Origin: Nitrospira sp.
GTDB lineage: Bacteria; Nitrospirota; Nitrospiria; Nitrospirales; Nitrospiraceae
Length of the DNA: 55,082 nt
Reading direction: 5' to 3'
NCBI GenBank assembly: GCA_024331095.1
Contig: JANDJE010000015.1
Span: 1-55,082 of the forward strand
Part shown: one piece after another, positions 1-7,147 of the stretch
How positions within the stretch are numbered: position 1 is the stretch's first letter
Layout: each line of letters starts with the position of its first letter
Program-made: the position numbers and the translations under genes
The notes under the pieces: generated by a model
Seen by the model: the letters and a program-made list of their open reading frames with translations, nothing else
Database searches by the model: none
Told to the model about the DNA's origin: nothing

Positions 1-125
1 AGTCGGTGATTGAGAAAGGTCATCTGTTCGTCGAAAAACCGGTCCCACTTCTCCCAGCCGGGGGCCACACGGTTCCAATCTGCTCGTTGGATTGCAATAA
101 TTTGTTCAGCGGTTGGCTGTGTCAT
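1..125 (-). CDS. SAM-dependent methyltransferase, N-terminal fragment (cut by window edge)
   Basis: Reading the minus strand from the ATG at 125 gives an open frame of 41 codons that runs off the window. The fragment contains RADWNRVAPGWEKWDRFF, which resembles the N-terminal helix of UbiE/class I methyltransferases that act on small molecules; the SAM-binding motif would lie outside the window. Its ATG overlaps the TGA of the upstream lipoprotein gene (ATGA), so the two are probably translationally coupled. The substrate cannot be told from this fragment, and the family call rests on the N-terminal pattern only. Confidence 0.6.
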   Translation of the reverse strand, partial: MTQPTAEQIIAIQRADWNRVAPGWEKWDRFFDEQMTFLNHR

Positions 126-604
126 GGTGCCACAATCCTTGCCGTCGTTTGTTGGGGAAAAAGGGCCTGCCTCTTGACACTCTGGAGGACCTCGCGCAGC
201 GACCTCAACTCGGCCAGGCACCGATCAAGGTGCTGGTCTCGTTGAGGCTGTTGATCCTTGAGCGTCCACAGCCTGTGAAAGAGCAACCGCAGCGTTTTCT
301 TATGGGTGATGAGCAGATCGGAAGTCGGCGGGGTGATCTGTGAGACGACCGCCGCGTCCACGGCGTCGAACAGGGCGTGCAATTGATTGTGGTAATCGTC
401 CAAGGCCTGGTCTTTCCCCTTGCCACCTTTCGCTTGAGTCGCGCTCGCCTCCAACATGGAGATCAGATTGAGCAGGGTGTCAACGGTCGTGGCGCCTTTG
501 GCCTGTTGAGCATAGTCATCGGCGCGGGGGTAAAACAGGTAGCTGCATCCGCTGGAGACAGTCAAAAACAAACAGAGCCCAAGGATTCCGCACGTCTGTT
601 TCAT
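122..604 (-). CDS. Predicted lipoprotein, all-alpha, function unknown
   Basis: The protein is 160 aa from the ATG at 604. An upstream in-frame extension to 739 is possible, but it is basic and serine-rich and lacks a signal sequence, whereas the chosen start gives a textbook lipoprotein signal: MKQT, a hydrophobic core, then the lipobox LTVSSGC with the lipidated Cys near residue 20. The mature part is helical and rich in Leu, Gln and Asp, with no recognised domain. It is likely anchored in the inner or outer membrane. The stop overlaps the start of the downstream methyltransferase gene, implying one operon. Confidence 0.75.
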   Translation of the reverse strand: MKQTCGILGLCLFLTVSSGCSYLFYPRADDYAQQAKGATTVDTLLNLISMLEASATQAKGGKGKDQALDDYHNQLHALFDAVDAAVVSQITPPTSDLLITHKKTLRLLFHRLWTLKDQQPQRDQHLDRCLAELRSLREVLQSVKRQALFPQQTTARIVAP

Positions 605-735
605 GGAGGCCTCGCGTAAAAGAGTGTGAGAAGAAGTTGCTTTTCGGCTCGTCCATCGCTCCGTTCTTGAACGCCGAGATCGCACGGTGGTTGCGCCGAT
701 CCTATCCGATGCCGGCATGGCCTTGCAATCGACCG

Positions 736-1032
736 TCATCCTCCCGCCATGGCGCCGACGATCAGCAACGGCTCTTTCCCTTGAGCCACCGCTTCCGGCA
801 GCGGCGAGTCAAGGGATTCATGAGAAAGATCCCGTTCGCAGGCGAAGAAGCGGATGAACGGCCGGCGCTTCAGCGTCACGTGATCGCGGATCGTGCCGCG
901 CAGCATCGGATACCGCCGCTCCAGCGCATCGAGCACGGCGCGTTGCGTGACCGGCCCTGGCACGTCCAGTTGGACCTCACCATCCGCACGCGCCAGTGTC
1001 CGCAAGTGTTGGGGGAGGACCACGCGAATCAT
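736..1032 (-). CDS. MoaD/ThiS-family ubiquitin-like sulfur carrier
   Basis: This is a 98-aa protein starting [15 protein letters not shown] and ending VGAMAGG. MoaD/ThiS proteins have a beta-grasp fold and a C-terminal Gly-Gly that is adenylated and thiocarboxylated; both the length and the terminal GG fit. The middle part ([15 protein letters not shown]) matches the usual helix-loop of this family. The start at 1032 is chosen because upstream in-frame sequence is repeat-derived and low quality. It follows the BNR-propeller gene on the same strand after 64 bases. No other molybdopterin or thiamine gene is nearby, so its sulfur acceptor is unknown. Confidence 0.8.
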   Translation of the reverse strand: MIRVVLPQHLRTLARADGEVQLDVPGPVTQRAVLDALERRYPMLRGTIRDHVTLKRRPFIRFFACERDLSHESLDSPLPEAVAQGKEPLLIVGAMAGG

Positions 1033-1034
1033 TT

Positions 1035-1092
1035 TCGTATCTCGTCGCTCGTATCTCGCTCGGAAACGACGCTTCACGAGATACGCTTCACG
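1035..1092. repeat. Short interspersed direct and inverted repeats between two genes
   Basis: The spacer between the BNR-propeller stop and the MoaD start is built from repeated words. TCGTATCTCG occurs at 1035-1044 and 1049-1058, its inverse CGAGATACG at 1077-1085, and ACGCTTCACG at 1069-1078 and 1083-1092. The arrangement permits several alternative hairpins. It covers nearly the whole spacer, so it lies in the leader of the MoaD gene on the minus strand. No protein-coding role is apparent. Confidence 0.7.
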
Positions 1093-1096
1093 TTGG

Positions 1097-2281
1097 TCAT
1101 GGCAGCGTTTGCACTTCCACCGACAGCACCGCGGGTAAATCGCGCACGATCGGCTCCCAACTGTCGCCGCCGTCGGCGGACCCATAGATCTGCCCGCCGG
1201 TCGTTCCGAAGTAGATGCCGCAGGGATCGAGATGATCGACGGCCATCGCGTCCCGCAGCACATTCACATAACAGTGCTGCTGCGGCAATCCCTTCGTGAG
1301 CGGCTCCCACTCGTTGCCCCCTGTCCGGCTGCGATAGACGCGCAGTTTGCCGTCCGGCGGGAAATGTTCCGAATCGCTCTTGATCGGAACGACGTAGATC
1401 GTATTCGGTTCGTGCGCATGGACATCGATCGGAAAGCCGAAATCGCTCGGCAGGTCGCCGCTGATTTCATGCCATGATTGGCCCGCGTCGTCGCTCCGCA
1501 GCACATCCCAATGTTTTTGCATGAAGAGTACGTTCGGACGGGACGGATGCATGGCAATCCGGTGCACACAGTGGCCCACGTCGGCATCCGGGTCCGGCAG
1601 CTCATAATTCGAGCGCAGTCCCTTGTTAATCGGCTGCCAGGTTTTCCCGCCATCGCCCGTGCGGAAGGCCCCGGCCGCCGAGATAGCGACATAGATGCGT
1701 TGCGGGTCGGCTGGATCCAGCATGATCGTATGGAGGCACAGGCCGCCCGCGCCGGGCTGCCAGAGACTGCCCTTCACCTCGCGCAAGCCGGCCAGTTCGC
1801 GCCACGTCTTCCCGCCGTCGGTGGAGCGGAAGAGGGCGGCATCTTCGACGCCCGCATAGACCGTCTCCGGATCGGTCAAGGAGGGCTCGAGATGCCACAC
1901 CCGTTTGAACTCCCACGGCTTTTGTGTCCCGTCATACCATTGATGTGTCGTCAGGGGCCGTCCGGTTTCGATCGAGGTGTCGTACGCGAACATATTGCTG
2001 GTCCCCGTCGGCATGCCGTCCGGCCCCATCAGGTCCTCAGGCTTCGTTCCCGGAGGGGTCCATGTCTTGCCGCCGTCGTCGGATCGCTGAATCACCTGCC
2101 CGAACCAACTGCTCGTTTGCGAGGCGTAAATCCGGTTCGGATCCACAGGCGAGGCCTTGAGATGGTACAGTTCCCAGCCGCCAAAGTGAGGGCCGTTGAC
2201 GTCCCACCGTTTCCGTTTGCCGTCCGACGTGAGAATGAACGCGCCCTTCTTGGTTCCGACCAAGACGCGAATGTTGCTCAT
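1097..2281 (-). CDS. BNR/sortilin-type beta-propeller protein (exo-alpha-sialidase-like fold)
   Basis: The protein is 394 aa and starts [20 protein letters not shown]. It contains repeated Asp-box/BNR motifs of the form S-x-D-x-G-x-x-[10 protein letters not shown] near 65-75, RSTDGGKTW near 150, RTGDGGKTW near 205, RSDDAGQSW near 265 and GSADGGDSW near 375. These motifs mark VPS10/sortilin and sialidase-like propellers. No signal peptide is seen, so it is probably cytoplasmic. Catalytic sialidase residues (Arg triad, Tyr) are not evident, so enzyme activity should not be assumed. It is followed by the MoaD-like gene in the same direction, suggesting a functional pair. Confidence 0.85.
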   Translation of the reverse strand: MSNIRVLVGTKKGAFILTSDGKRKRWDVNGPHFGGWELYHLKASPVDPNRIYASQTSSWFGQVIQRSDDGGKTWTPPGTKPEDLMGPDGMPTGTSNMFAYDTSIETGRPLTTHQWYDGTQKPWEFKRVWHLEPSLTDPETVYAGVEDAALFRSTDGGKTWRELAGLREVKGSLWQPGAGGLCLHTIMLDPADPQRIYVAISAAGAFRTGDGGKTWQPINKGLRSNYELPDPDADVGHCVHRIAMHPSRPNVLFMQKHWDVLRSDDAGQSWHEISGDLPSDFGFPIDVHAHEPNTIYVVPIKSDSEHFPPDGKLRVYRSRTGGNEWEPLTKGLPQQHCYVNVLRDAMAVDHLDPCGIYFGTTGGQIYGSADGGDSWEPIVRDLPAVLSVEVQTLP

Positions 2282-2596
2282 GCCTCATCCCTTTCCGTGC
2301 TGGCAATCATCGCAAAACTTCCTTGGAGGACCGATCGTCTTGGGATGGAGACCGGCATAATCCGAGAGGCTCCCTCGAACAGGAAGGCTCTGTTTCCAAC
2401 GGCCGGCCGACAGAAGTGCCGGTATGAGTAAGATGGTCATGTGAAAGGCTGAAAAGCGACTAACTCTTTCACGCCGTCAAGGCGAGACGGGGGATCGCGC
2501 AAGGCGGATCAGGTTGCTACGATGCCGAGGCTGCTCCGGACGGGTACCTGTGACCGTTGGGCGCCTAGTGTGCAAAAAACATCCGAGTACACGGGA
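2282..2596. other. Intergenic region, no gene seen
   Basis: This 315-base gap separates two minus-strand genes, the ROK kinase ending at 2597 and the propeller starting at 2281. Neither strand shows an ORF with a credible ribosome binding site. It presumably holds the propeller gene promoter, but I see no clear -35/-10 pair or T-tract terminator. Confidence 0.5.
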
Positions 2597-3454
2597 TCAC
2601 TCGGTTTTCGGCTTTTTCGATCCATTCACCGCATGAGCGGCCCGGATGAGGCACGTCGGCCGTTGGTCCCACAGGGACTCCCAGAGCCGAAAGCCCCCGG
2701 TGAAGGCGTTGTGGTTGTTACCGAGCCGCACCCAATCTGGCGACTTCGTGAGGTGTTTCGCATTGCCGCCGCCCACCACCACATAATCGGCCAGAAGCGC
2801 TTGTTTTAGCGATGTCATCACGTCCTGGACCGCGCGGCGCCATTTTTTCTTTCCGAGCCGTTTGAGGCCCCGCCGACCGACGTAGTCTTCATAGGTCCGG
2901 CCTTTCTTGTACCGCAGATGGGCGAGTTCCATCGGAATCAGCACGCCGTCTGTAATGAGCGCGGAGCCCAGCCCGGTGCCGAGGCCGAGAAACAGCATCC
3001 GGCCGCCCTCGTAGCTCCCCACGGCCTGCATTGCCGCGTCGTTGATGATCTTCACCGGACAGCCGAAGGCCTTCTGAAAGTCGAAGGTTGTCCAGCCGAT
3101 GCCGAGATTCTTCGGCTCCGCCGCCGGGCGGCCGTCGATGACGGCGCCAGGATAGCCCAGCACAATGGCATCATAGGTCCAATCACGGGCAAGTTGGCGG
3201 ATCTGCCGAACCATCTCTCGAGGGGTCAAAGCGGAACCGGAAGGGAACTTGCGCGGCTCTGTTTCCCCGCCGGCCAGAATTTTCACATTGGTGCCGCCGA
3301 CGTCGATCACGAGCACCTTGTGTGACGGAGCGGATGAGCTTGTTTCGGCGAACGACGCGTGATGCCTGCGTGCTTCCTTGGGAAGAGCCTTCATCTGGAT
3401 GTTCACCGGGCCCTTTCTCGTTACAGGTCGACGAGGAAGCCGACCAACTTCCAT
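2597..3454 (-). CDS. ROK-family sugar kinase, polyphosphate-glucokinase-like
   Basis: The protein is 285 aa. The phosphate-binding motif VLVIDVGGTNVKILAGG lies near residues 48-64, followed by VLGYPGAV, the acidic INDAAMQAVG (candidate catalytic Asp) and the glycine-rich LGLGTGLGSALITDG. The last motif, followed by PMELAH, resembles strictly polyphosphate-dependent glucokinases more than generic ROK repressors. No DNA-binding domain is present. It would phosphorylate glucose or a related sugar using polyphosphate or ATP. Two starts are possible: the ATG at 3454 with an AAGGGG about 11 bases upstream, or the ATG at 3394; the first 40 residues are not conserved-looking. Confidence 0.85.
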   Translation of the reverse strand: MEVGRLPRRPVTRKGPVNIQMKALPKEARRHHASFAETSSSAPSHKVLVIDVGGTNVKILAGGETEPRKFPSGSALTPREMVRQIRQLARDWTYDAIVLGYPGAVIDGRPAAEPKNLGIGWTTFDFQKAFGCPVKIINDAAMQAVGSYEGGRMLFLGLGTGLGSALITDGVLIPMELAHLRYKKGRTYEDYVGRRGLKRLGKKKWRRAVQDVMTSLKQALLADYVVVGGGNAKHLTKSPDWVRLGNNHNAFTGGFRLWESLWDQRPTCLIRAAHAVNGSKKPKTE

Positions 3455-3522
3455 GGGGCGTACGACAACCCCTTTCTCTCGGGCTTTTTCTCGTCCGCAG
3501 TTTCAAAAGGAGAAAGGGTCAG

Positions 3523-3705
3523 TCAGGCCTGGTCATCGCTGGGAGTCGGCCACAGCGAAAGTGTGACACCGGCGATCAAATAAACGATAGCCGCAATGAT
3601 GGCGCCGGTGTTCAGCTCATACCAGGCGTTAATCCCCAGAAACAGCTCGTTGAAAAAGAGTGCCAGGATCAACATGACGATTCCAACCCAATTGAGTGCA
3701 CTCAT
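3523..3705 (-). CDS. Small two-helix inner-membrane protein, 60 aa
   Basis: From the ATG at 3705, preceded by AAGGAG at 7 bases, this encodes 60 residues forming two hydrophobic segments (about residues 4-24 and 30-52) separated by a short loop containing NAWYELNTG. The tail SLWPTPSDDQA is acidic. The strong ribosome binding site decides the start; the longer upstream frame is unlikely. It lies 68 bases upstream of the ROK kinase on the same strand and may be cotranscribed. Function is unknown. Confidence 0.7.
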   Translation of the reverse strand: MSALNWVGIVMLILALFFNELFLGINAWYELNTGAIIAAIVYLIAGVTLSLWPTPSDDQA

Positions 3706-4193
3706 GGGATGTCTCCTTTCTTGTGAAGGCGTTCGCCTGGCCGATACGGTCTGTAGATGGATGACCCTCCCTGCTCGAACTGGGGCGCATAGTACGGGGC
3801 GCATTCTACGCCACGTCAATTTAAAAATGCCAGAGCCACGTGGGCGGGATTTCTGCCCGGCGTCAGCTCACATGGCCTCTCGGTTTTGTCCTGCCCTCCG
3901 GGATTCAGGGGTGATGGCTCCTAGGTGGCGGTCGATGTGAAGGGCGCGTCATTCTCACGGTAGGCAAACTCATGCGGTCACGAAAACCATCGATGAATTC
4001 AGGAGATACACTAGGTCGAGCGTGGAGAGCGAAGCAAAAACCATTCAAAAGAAAGAAGCGAGCGAACAGGGGGATACTTCGGAATGCTTTAAGAACGGCA
4101 TCTAAAAAGATGGATTCCACAGGGGCACGACCCTTGCTGCTCAATAACGATTACCTATCATTCATTTCCATCTCCTTCAAAAAGGAGGTTGCC
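3706..4193. other. Intergenic region between divergent genes, no gene seen
   Basis: This stretch of about 490 bases separates the minus-strand small membrane protein from the plus-strand PilZ-like protein. Open frames here are short, lack ribosome binding sites and have unnatural composition. The part after about 4000 is AT-rich and leads into AAGGAGG before the PilZ-like gene, so both promoters probably lie here; I cannot place them with confidence. Confidence 0.45.
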
Positions 4194-4631
4194 ATGAGAC
4201 TGGGCAATCGCGAAATCGTTTGTGCCGGATCCTATATCCCTAAAACCGTATCCGCTCAGGTTGTTGACAGTGTTCTTGCGAGGGAAAGGCTTGATGTCTT
4301 TTCCCCGAATCGCCGGAAGGAAACACGAACCGCCGAACAAAAAGTCTGCGAATATGAGATCTGTACATCGATAAATGAGACCGGCGCGGTCATCGAACAG
4401 GGAGAGGCGTACAGCCTCAATCGAAGCGCCCATGGCATTCTCTTGTTGACGGGCTGTTTCCCCCAGGTGGGACAGATTCTGGAGCTGCGGATCTCCGAAT
4501 CTCGCTGGAGTCGCTCGGTCGGTCTATACAACGTTCAATGGACCAAGTCGCTGCCGGTCGATTCCTGCGGTCGGCTTTGCCTGGTCGGGTGTCGTCTGGT
4601 GTTCGGCCCTTCCCGGTACTGGGCGGTCTGA
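4194..4631 (+). CDS. PilZ-like domain protein (degenerate c-di-GMP motif)
   Basis: The protein is 145 aa from the ATG at 4194, which has an ideal AAGGAGG five bases upstream; the open frame extends farther 5-prime but without a site. The C-terminal half (GEAYSLNRSAHGILLL ... GQILELRI ... CRLVFG) follows the beta-strand pattern of a PilZ domain. The N-terminal RxxxR and the D/NxSxxG motifs that bind cyclic di-GMP are altered: the second appears as NRSAHG and the first is not evident before it. It may therefore bind no c-di-GMP. It stands alone, likely monocistronic. Confidence 0.6.
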   Translation: MRLGNREIVCAGSYIPKTVSAQVVDSVLARERLDVFSPNRRKETRTAEQKVCEYEICTSINETGAVIEQGEAYSLNRSAHGILLLTGCFPQVGQILELRISESRWSRSVGLYNVQWTKSLPVDSCGRLCLVGCRLVFGPSRYWAV

Positions 4632-4671
4632 GCTCTTTCGTTTCTGGTATTGTGTCGCAACGGAGCGTCGC

Positions 4672-4860
4672 CTATTTGGGCGACGCGAACGCGGCCTGTT
4701 CCTGTCCTTCGACCACCGGTTTGAGATAAATCTCCACGCGTCGCTTTTGAGTGCGGCCTTCGGCTGATTTTCGCCTCGTCCTTCCGTCCTGACACGCTGC
4801 TCGTTGACCCCGGCGCTCATCAGTTTCGCGGCGACGGCGCGTACCGACCGATGAAACCTC
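4672..4860 (-). pseudogene. Decayed OmpA-like C-terminal (peptidoglycan-binding) domain remnant
   Basis: On the minus strand one frame reads RAVAAKLMSAGVNEQRV, then EGRGENQP, which is the first half of an OmpA/Pal C-terminal domain. The continuation AEGRTQKRRVEIYLKPVVEG, with the NRRVEI-type signature, is in another frame ending at the TAG at 4672-4674. The residues normally between the halves are missing, so there has been a deletion with a frameshift. The 5-prime part of the domain and any signal sequence are also absent. This is the end of a former outer-membrane or lipoprotein gene, now non-functional. Confidence 0.65.
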
Positions 4861-4996
4861 TTACCACTCCCGCAGACACGCCCTGCGCGCGGCAAAAACA
4901 TCTCTTTCTGGCGCCCATTGCTCCTTGTCACGACCCCTCGATAGAATCCGCCCTTCGCAGTGAGTGGACTTTTGGCTGTGCCCAGGGTGGAGCCGC

Positions 4997-6409
4997 ATGT
5001 TGCTCGGGTTTGTCATTCTCTATCTTCTGGTCTCCGTGGGAATCGGGTTGTACGCGGCGACGCGCGTTCACAACGCAAAAGATTTTGCCGTGGCGGGCAG
5101 GAGTTTGCCCCTGCCCATCGTTACGGCGACCGTGTTTGCGACCTGGTTCGGAGCCGAAGCGGTCCTCGGCATTTCCGCGACCTTCGTGAAGGAGGGATTG
5201 CGGGGCGTCATCGCCGATCCGTTCGGCGCGAGTCTTTGCCTCATCCTGGCCGGGCTCTTTTTCGCGCCGCGCTTGTACCGACTGAACGTGCTCACCGTCG
5301 GCGATTATTATCGCCTGCGCTATGATCGGACGGTCGAGACCCTCTGCACGGTGTGCATCGTCGCTTCCTACGTGGGATGGGTGGCGGCTCAGTTCAAAGT
5401 GCTCGGGTTGGTGCTCAACGTGGTGACGGAGGGCGCGGTGAGCCAACCCGTCGGCATCGTGATCGGGGCCGCCATTGTGCTTGTCTATACGACGTTCGGC
5501 GGCATGTTCTCCGTCGCGATTCTCGATTTCGTTCAGATCTCCGTCATCATGGGGGGGTTGTTGTACATCGTCTCCGTCGTGAGCGGCCTGACCGGCGGAG
5601 TGGAGGCCGTCATCGAACACGCGGCCGCCGCCGGCAAGTTGGATTTGTTTCCGCCGCCGCGATGGGCGGAGTGGATCCCCTTTGTCGGCGCGGGAATAAC
5701 GATGATGCTAGGGTCCATTCCTCAGCAGGACGTGTTTCAGCGCATCACGTCCGCCAGGGATGAGCGCACGGCGGTGCGCGGCTCGCTGTTGGGGGGAACG
5801 CTCTATTTCGCCTTCTGTTTCGTCCCGATGTTTCTGGCTTATGCGGCGACGCTCGTCGATCCTGCGAAGTTCGGCGCGTTGCTGGAACAGGATTCGCAAC
5901 TGATCTTGCCCACGTTGATCCTTCAACACACCCCATTGGCGGCGCAGGTGGCTTTCTTTGGTGCGGTCTTGTCGGCGGTGATGAGTTGCTCGAGCGCTAC
6001 CTTGCTTGCCCCTTCAGTGGCGTTGAGTGAAAACGTCATCAGGCCAGGACTGCCTCGGCTGAACGATTCGGAATTCCTGCGTCTCATGCGCGTCGTGCTC
6101 GTCGGCTTCGCCGGCGTAGTGCTGGCCATCGCGCTCTTGTCCGATGCGTCGATCTACAAACTGGTGGTCAACACCTATAAGGTGACGCTGGTGGCGGCGT
6201 TTATTCCGCTGTTCGCGGGACTGTATTGGAAGCGGGCGACCGCGCAGGGCGCTCTGTGTGCGATCGCCATCGGCCTGACGAGCTGGCTTGGACTGGAGTG
6301 GGCGACACCGTCCGATTCCTGCTGGCCGCCCCAGCTTGTGGGGTTCGTCATGGCCGGCATCGGGATGGTCGCCGGATCGTTATGGCGGCCGTCGCGGGCC
6401 GTCAAATGA
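4997..6409 (+). CDS. Sodium:solute symporter (SSS family)
   Basis: The protein is about 470 aa with roughly 12-13 hydrophobic segments across its length, typical of the SSS family (PutP, PanF and SGLT relatives), which couple Na+ entry to uptake of an organic solute. Visible family features are the N-terminal YAATRVHNAKDFAVAGRSLP region and AVMSCSSATLLAPSVALSENV in the middle, which corresponds to the conserved S-S-x-T/L sodium-site helix. The start is set at ATG 4997 (GGTGGAG upstream); a GTG at 4964 would add 11 residues. The substrate cannot be predicted. It converges on the response regulator gene, with 62 bases between the stops. Confidence 0.88.
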   Translation: MLLGFVILYLLVSVGIGLYAATRVHNAKDFAVAGRSLPLPIVTATVFATWFGAEAVLGISATFVKEGLRGVIADPFGASLCLILAGLFFAPRLYRLNVLTVGDYYRLRYDRTVETLCTVCIVASYVGWVAAQFKVLGLVLNVVTEGAVSQPVGIVIGAAIVLVYTTFGGMFSVAILDFVQISVIMGGLLYIVSVVSGLTGGVEAVIEHAAAAGKLDLFPPPRWAEWIPFVGAGITMMLGSIPQQDVFQRITSARDERTAVRGSLLGGTLYFAFCFVPMFLAYAATLVDPAKFGALLEQDSQLILPTLILQHTPLAAQVAFFGAVLSAVMSCSSATLLAPSVALSENVIRPGLPRLNDSEFLRLMRVVLVGFAGVVLAIALLSDASIYKLVVNTYKVTLVAAFIPLFAGLYWKRATAQGALCAIAIGLTSWLGLEWATPSDSCWPPQLVGFVMAGIGMVAGSLWRPSRAVK

Positions 6410-6471
6410 TGGCGTTGTCCGACGGAAAGATCGCTTGAATTCTCTCGGAAGGGGGGTGATGACGCGCGCCG

Positions 6472-6834
6472 TCAGTGATCCAGGGTAAAGCGAACGAGAC
6501 GACGGATTTCTTCGACCGCGAACGGCTTCTTGATGACTTTTCTCGCTCCGAACAGTTTCGCGACGCGCAGCATATGCTGATCGCTGTTCGCGCCTGTCAT
6601 GGCGATGACCTTGGCGTCCAGGAATTCCCTGGTGAGATCGAGCAGGACTTCCATGCCGTCTCGCTCGGGCATCACGATATCGGTAATCACGAGATCGGCG
6701 GGGTCTTGCCGATAGAGCGCCAGCGCGACGGCTCCGTTGGCCGCCTCGCGGACCGTGTGCCCGTCTTCTTCAAGAACGCGTCGCAAAAAAACGCGGATCG
6801 GTTCTTCGTCGTCGACGATCAAGATGGAGGCCAT
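6472..6834 (-). CDS. Single-domain response regulator (CheY-like)
   Basis: This 120-aa protein is a receiver domain only. The acidic pocket is DDE at 8-10, the phospho-acceptor is Asp52 in VITDIVMPERDG, the switch Thr is residue 80 in AMTGAN, and the conserved Lys is residue 103 in IKKPF. There is no output domain, so it must act by protein contact or as a phosphorelay intermediate. No cognate kinase is adjacent; the nearest histidine kinases are encoded from 11.9 kb onward on the same strand. Confidence 0.92.
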   Translation of the reverse strand: MASILIVDDEEPIRVFLRRVLEEDGHTVREAANGAVALALYRQDPADLVITDIVMPERDGMEVLLDLTREFLDAKVIAMTGANSDQHMLRVAKLFGARKVIKKPFAVEEIRRLVRFTLDH

Positions 6835-7147
6835 GGTTGCCCTCGTCCCATGTGCCGACCCAAGCGGCGGCGGGTTTTTGCGCGATCCGTCAAGGCGACC
6901 GGCCGGCTTCCTTGAAAGGCTTCAGCGCGTAACCGGCTTGTCGTGTCGTCCATCTATACATCAGGGCTTTACCGAGGTCCAGCACATGATTGCGCGTGCC
7001 CTCTCAAAAAGAGAGCAGCGCATGCCTATCCAATGAAACAAACAAACAAATCGTCCACGGCGAGGCGTTCGGCTCGCATCGTCCGGCCGATGGCGGTGGT
7101 CGTCGAGAAGCGGTTTCCTTCTGGGCAGGTGCGCGATATGCTTGTCC
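6835..7147. other. Divergent intergenic region, no gene seen
   Basis: These 313 bases lie between the start of the receiver gene (minus) and the PBP gene (plus). I see a small perfect hairpin formed by CTCTC and GAGAG flanking an A-run near 7000, and a short AAAC-type microrepeat near 7040, but no convincing gene. It should contain both promoters; none stands out. Confidence 0.45.

Noticed and set aside
1478..2431. 317-aa plus-strand ORF
   Set aside because: Antisense to the BNR propeller gene, with composition typical of a shadow frame in GC-rich DNA.
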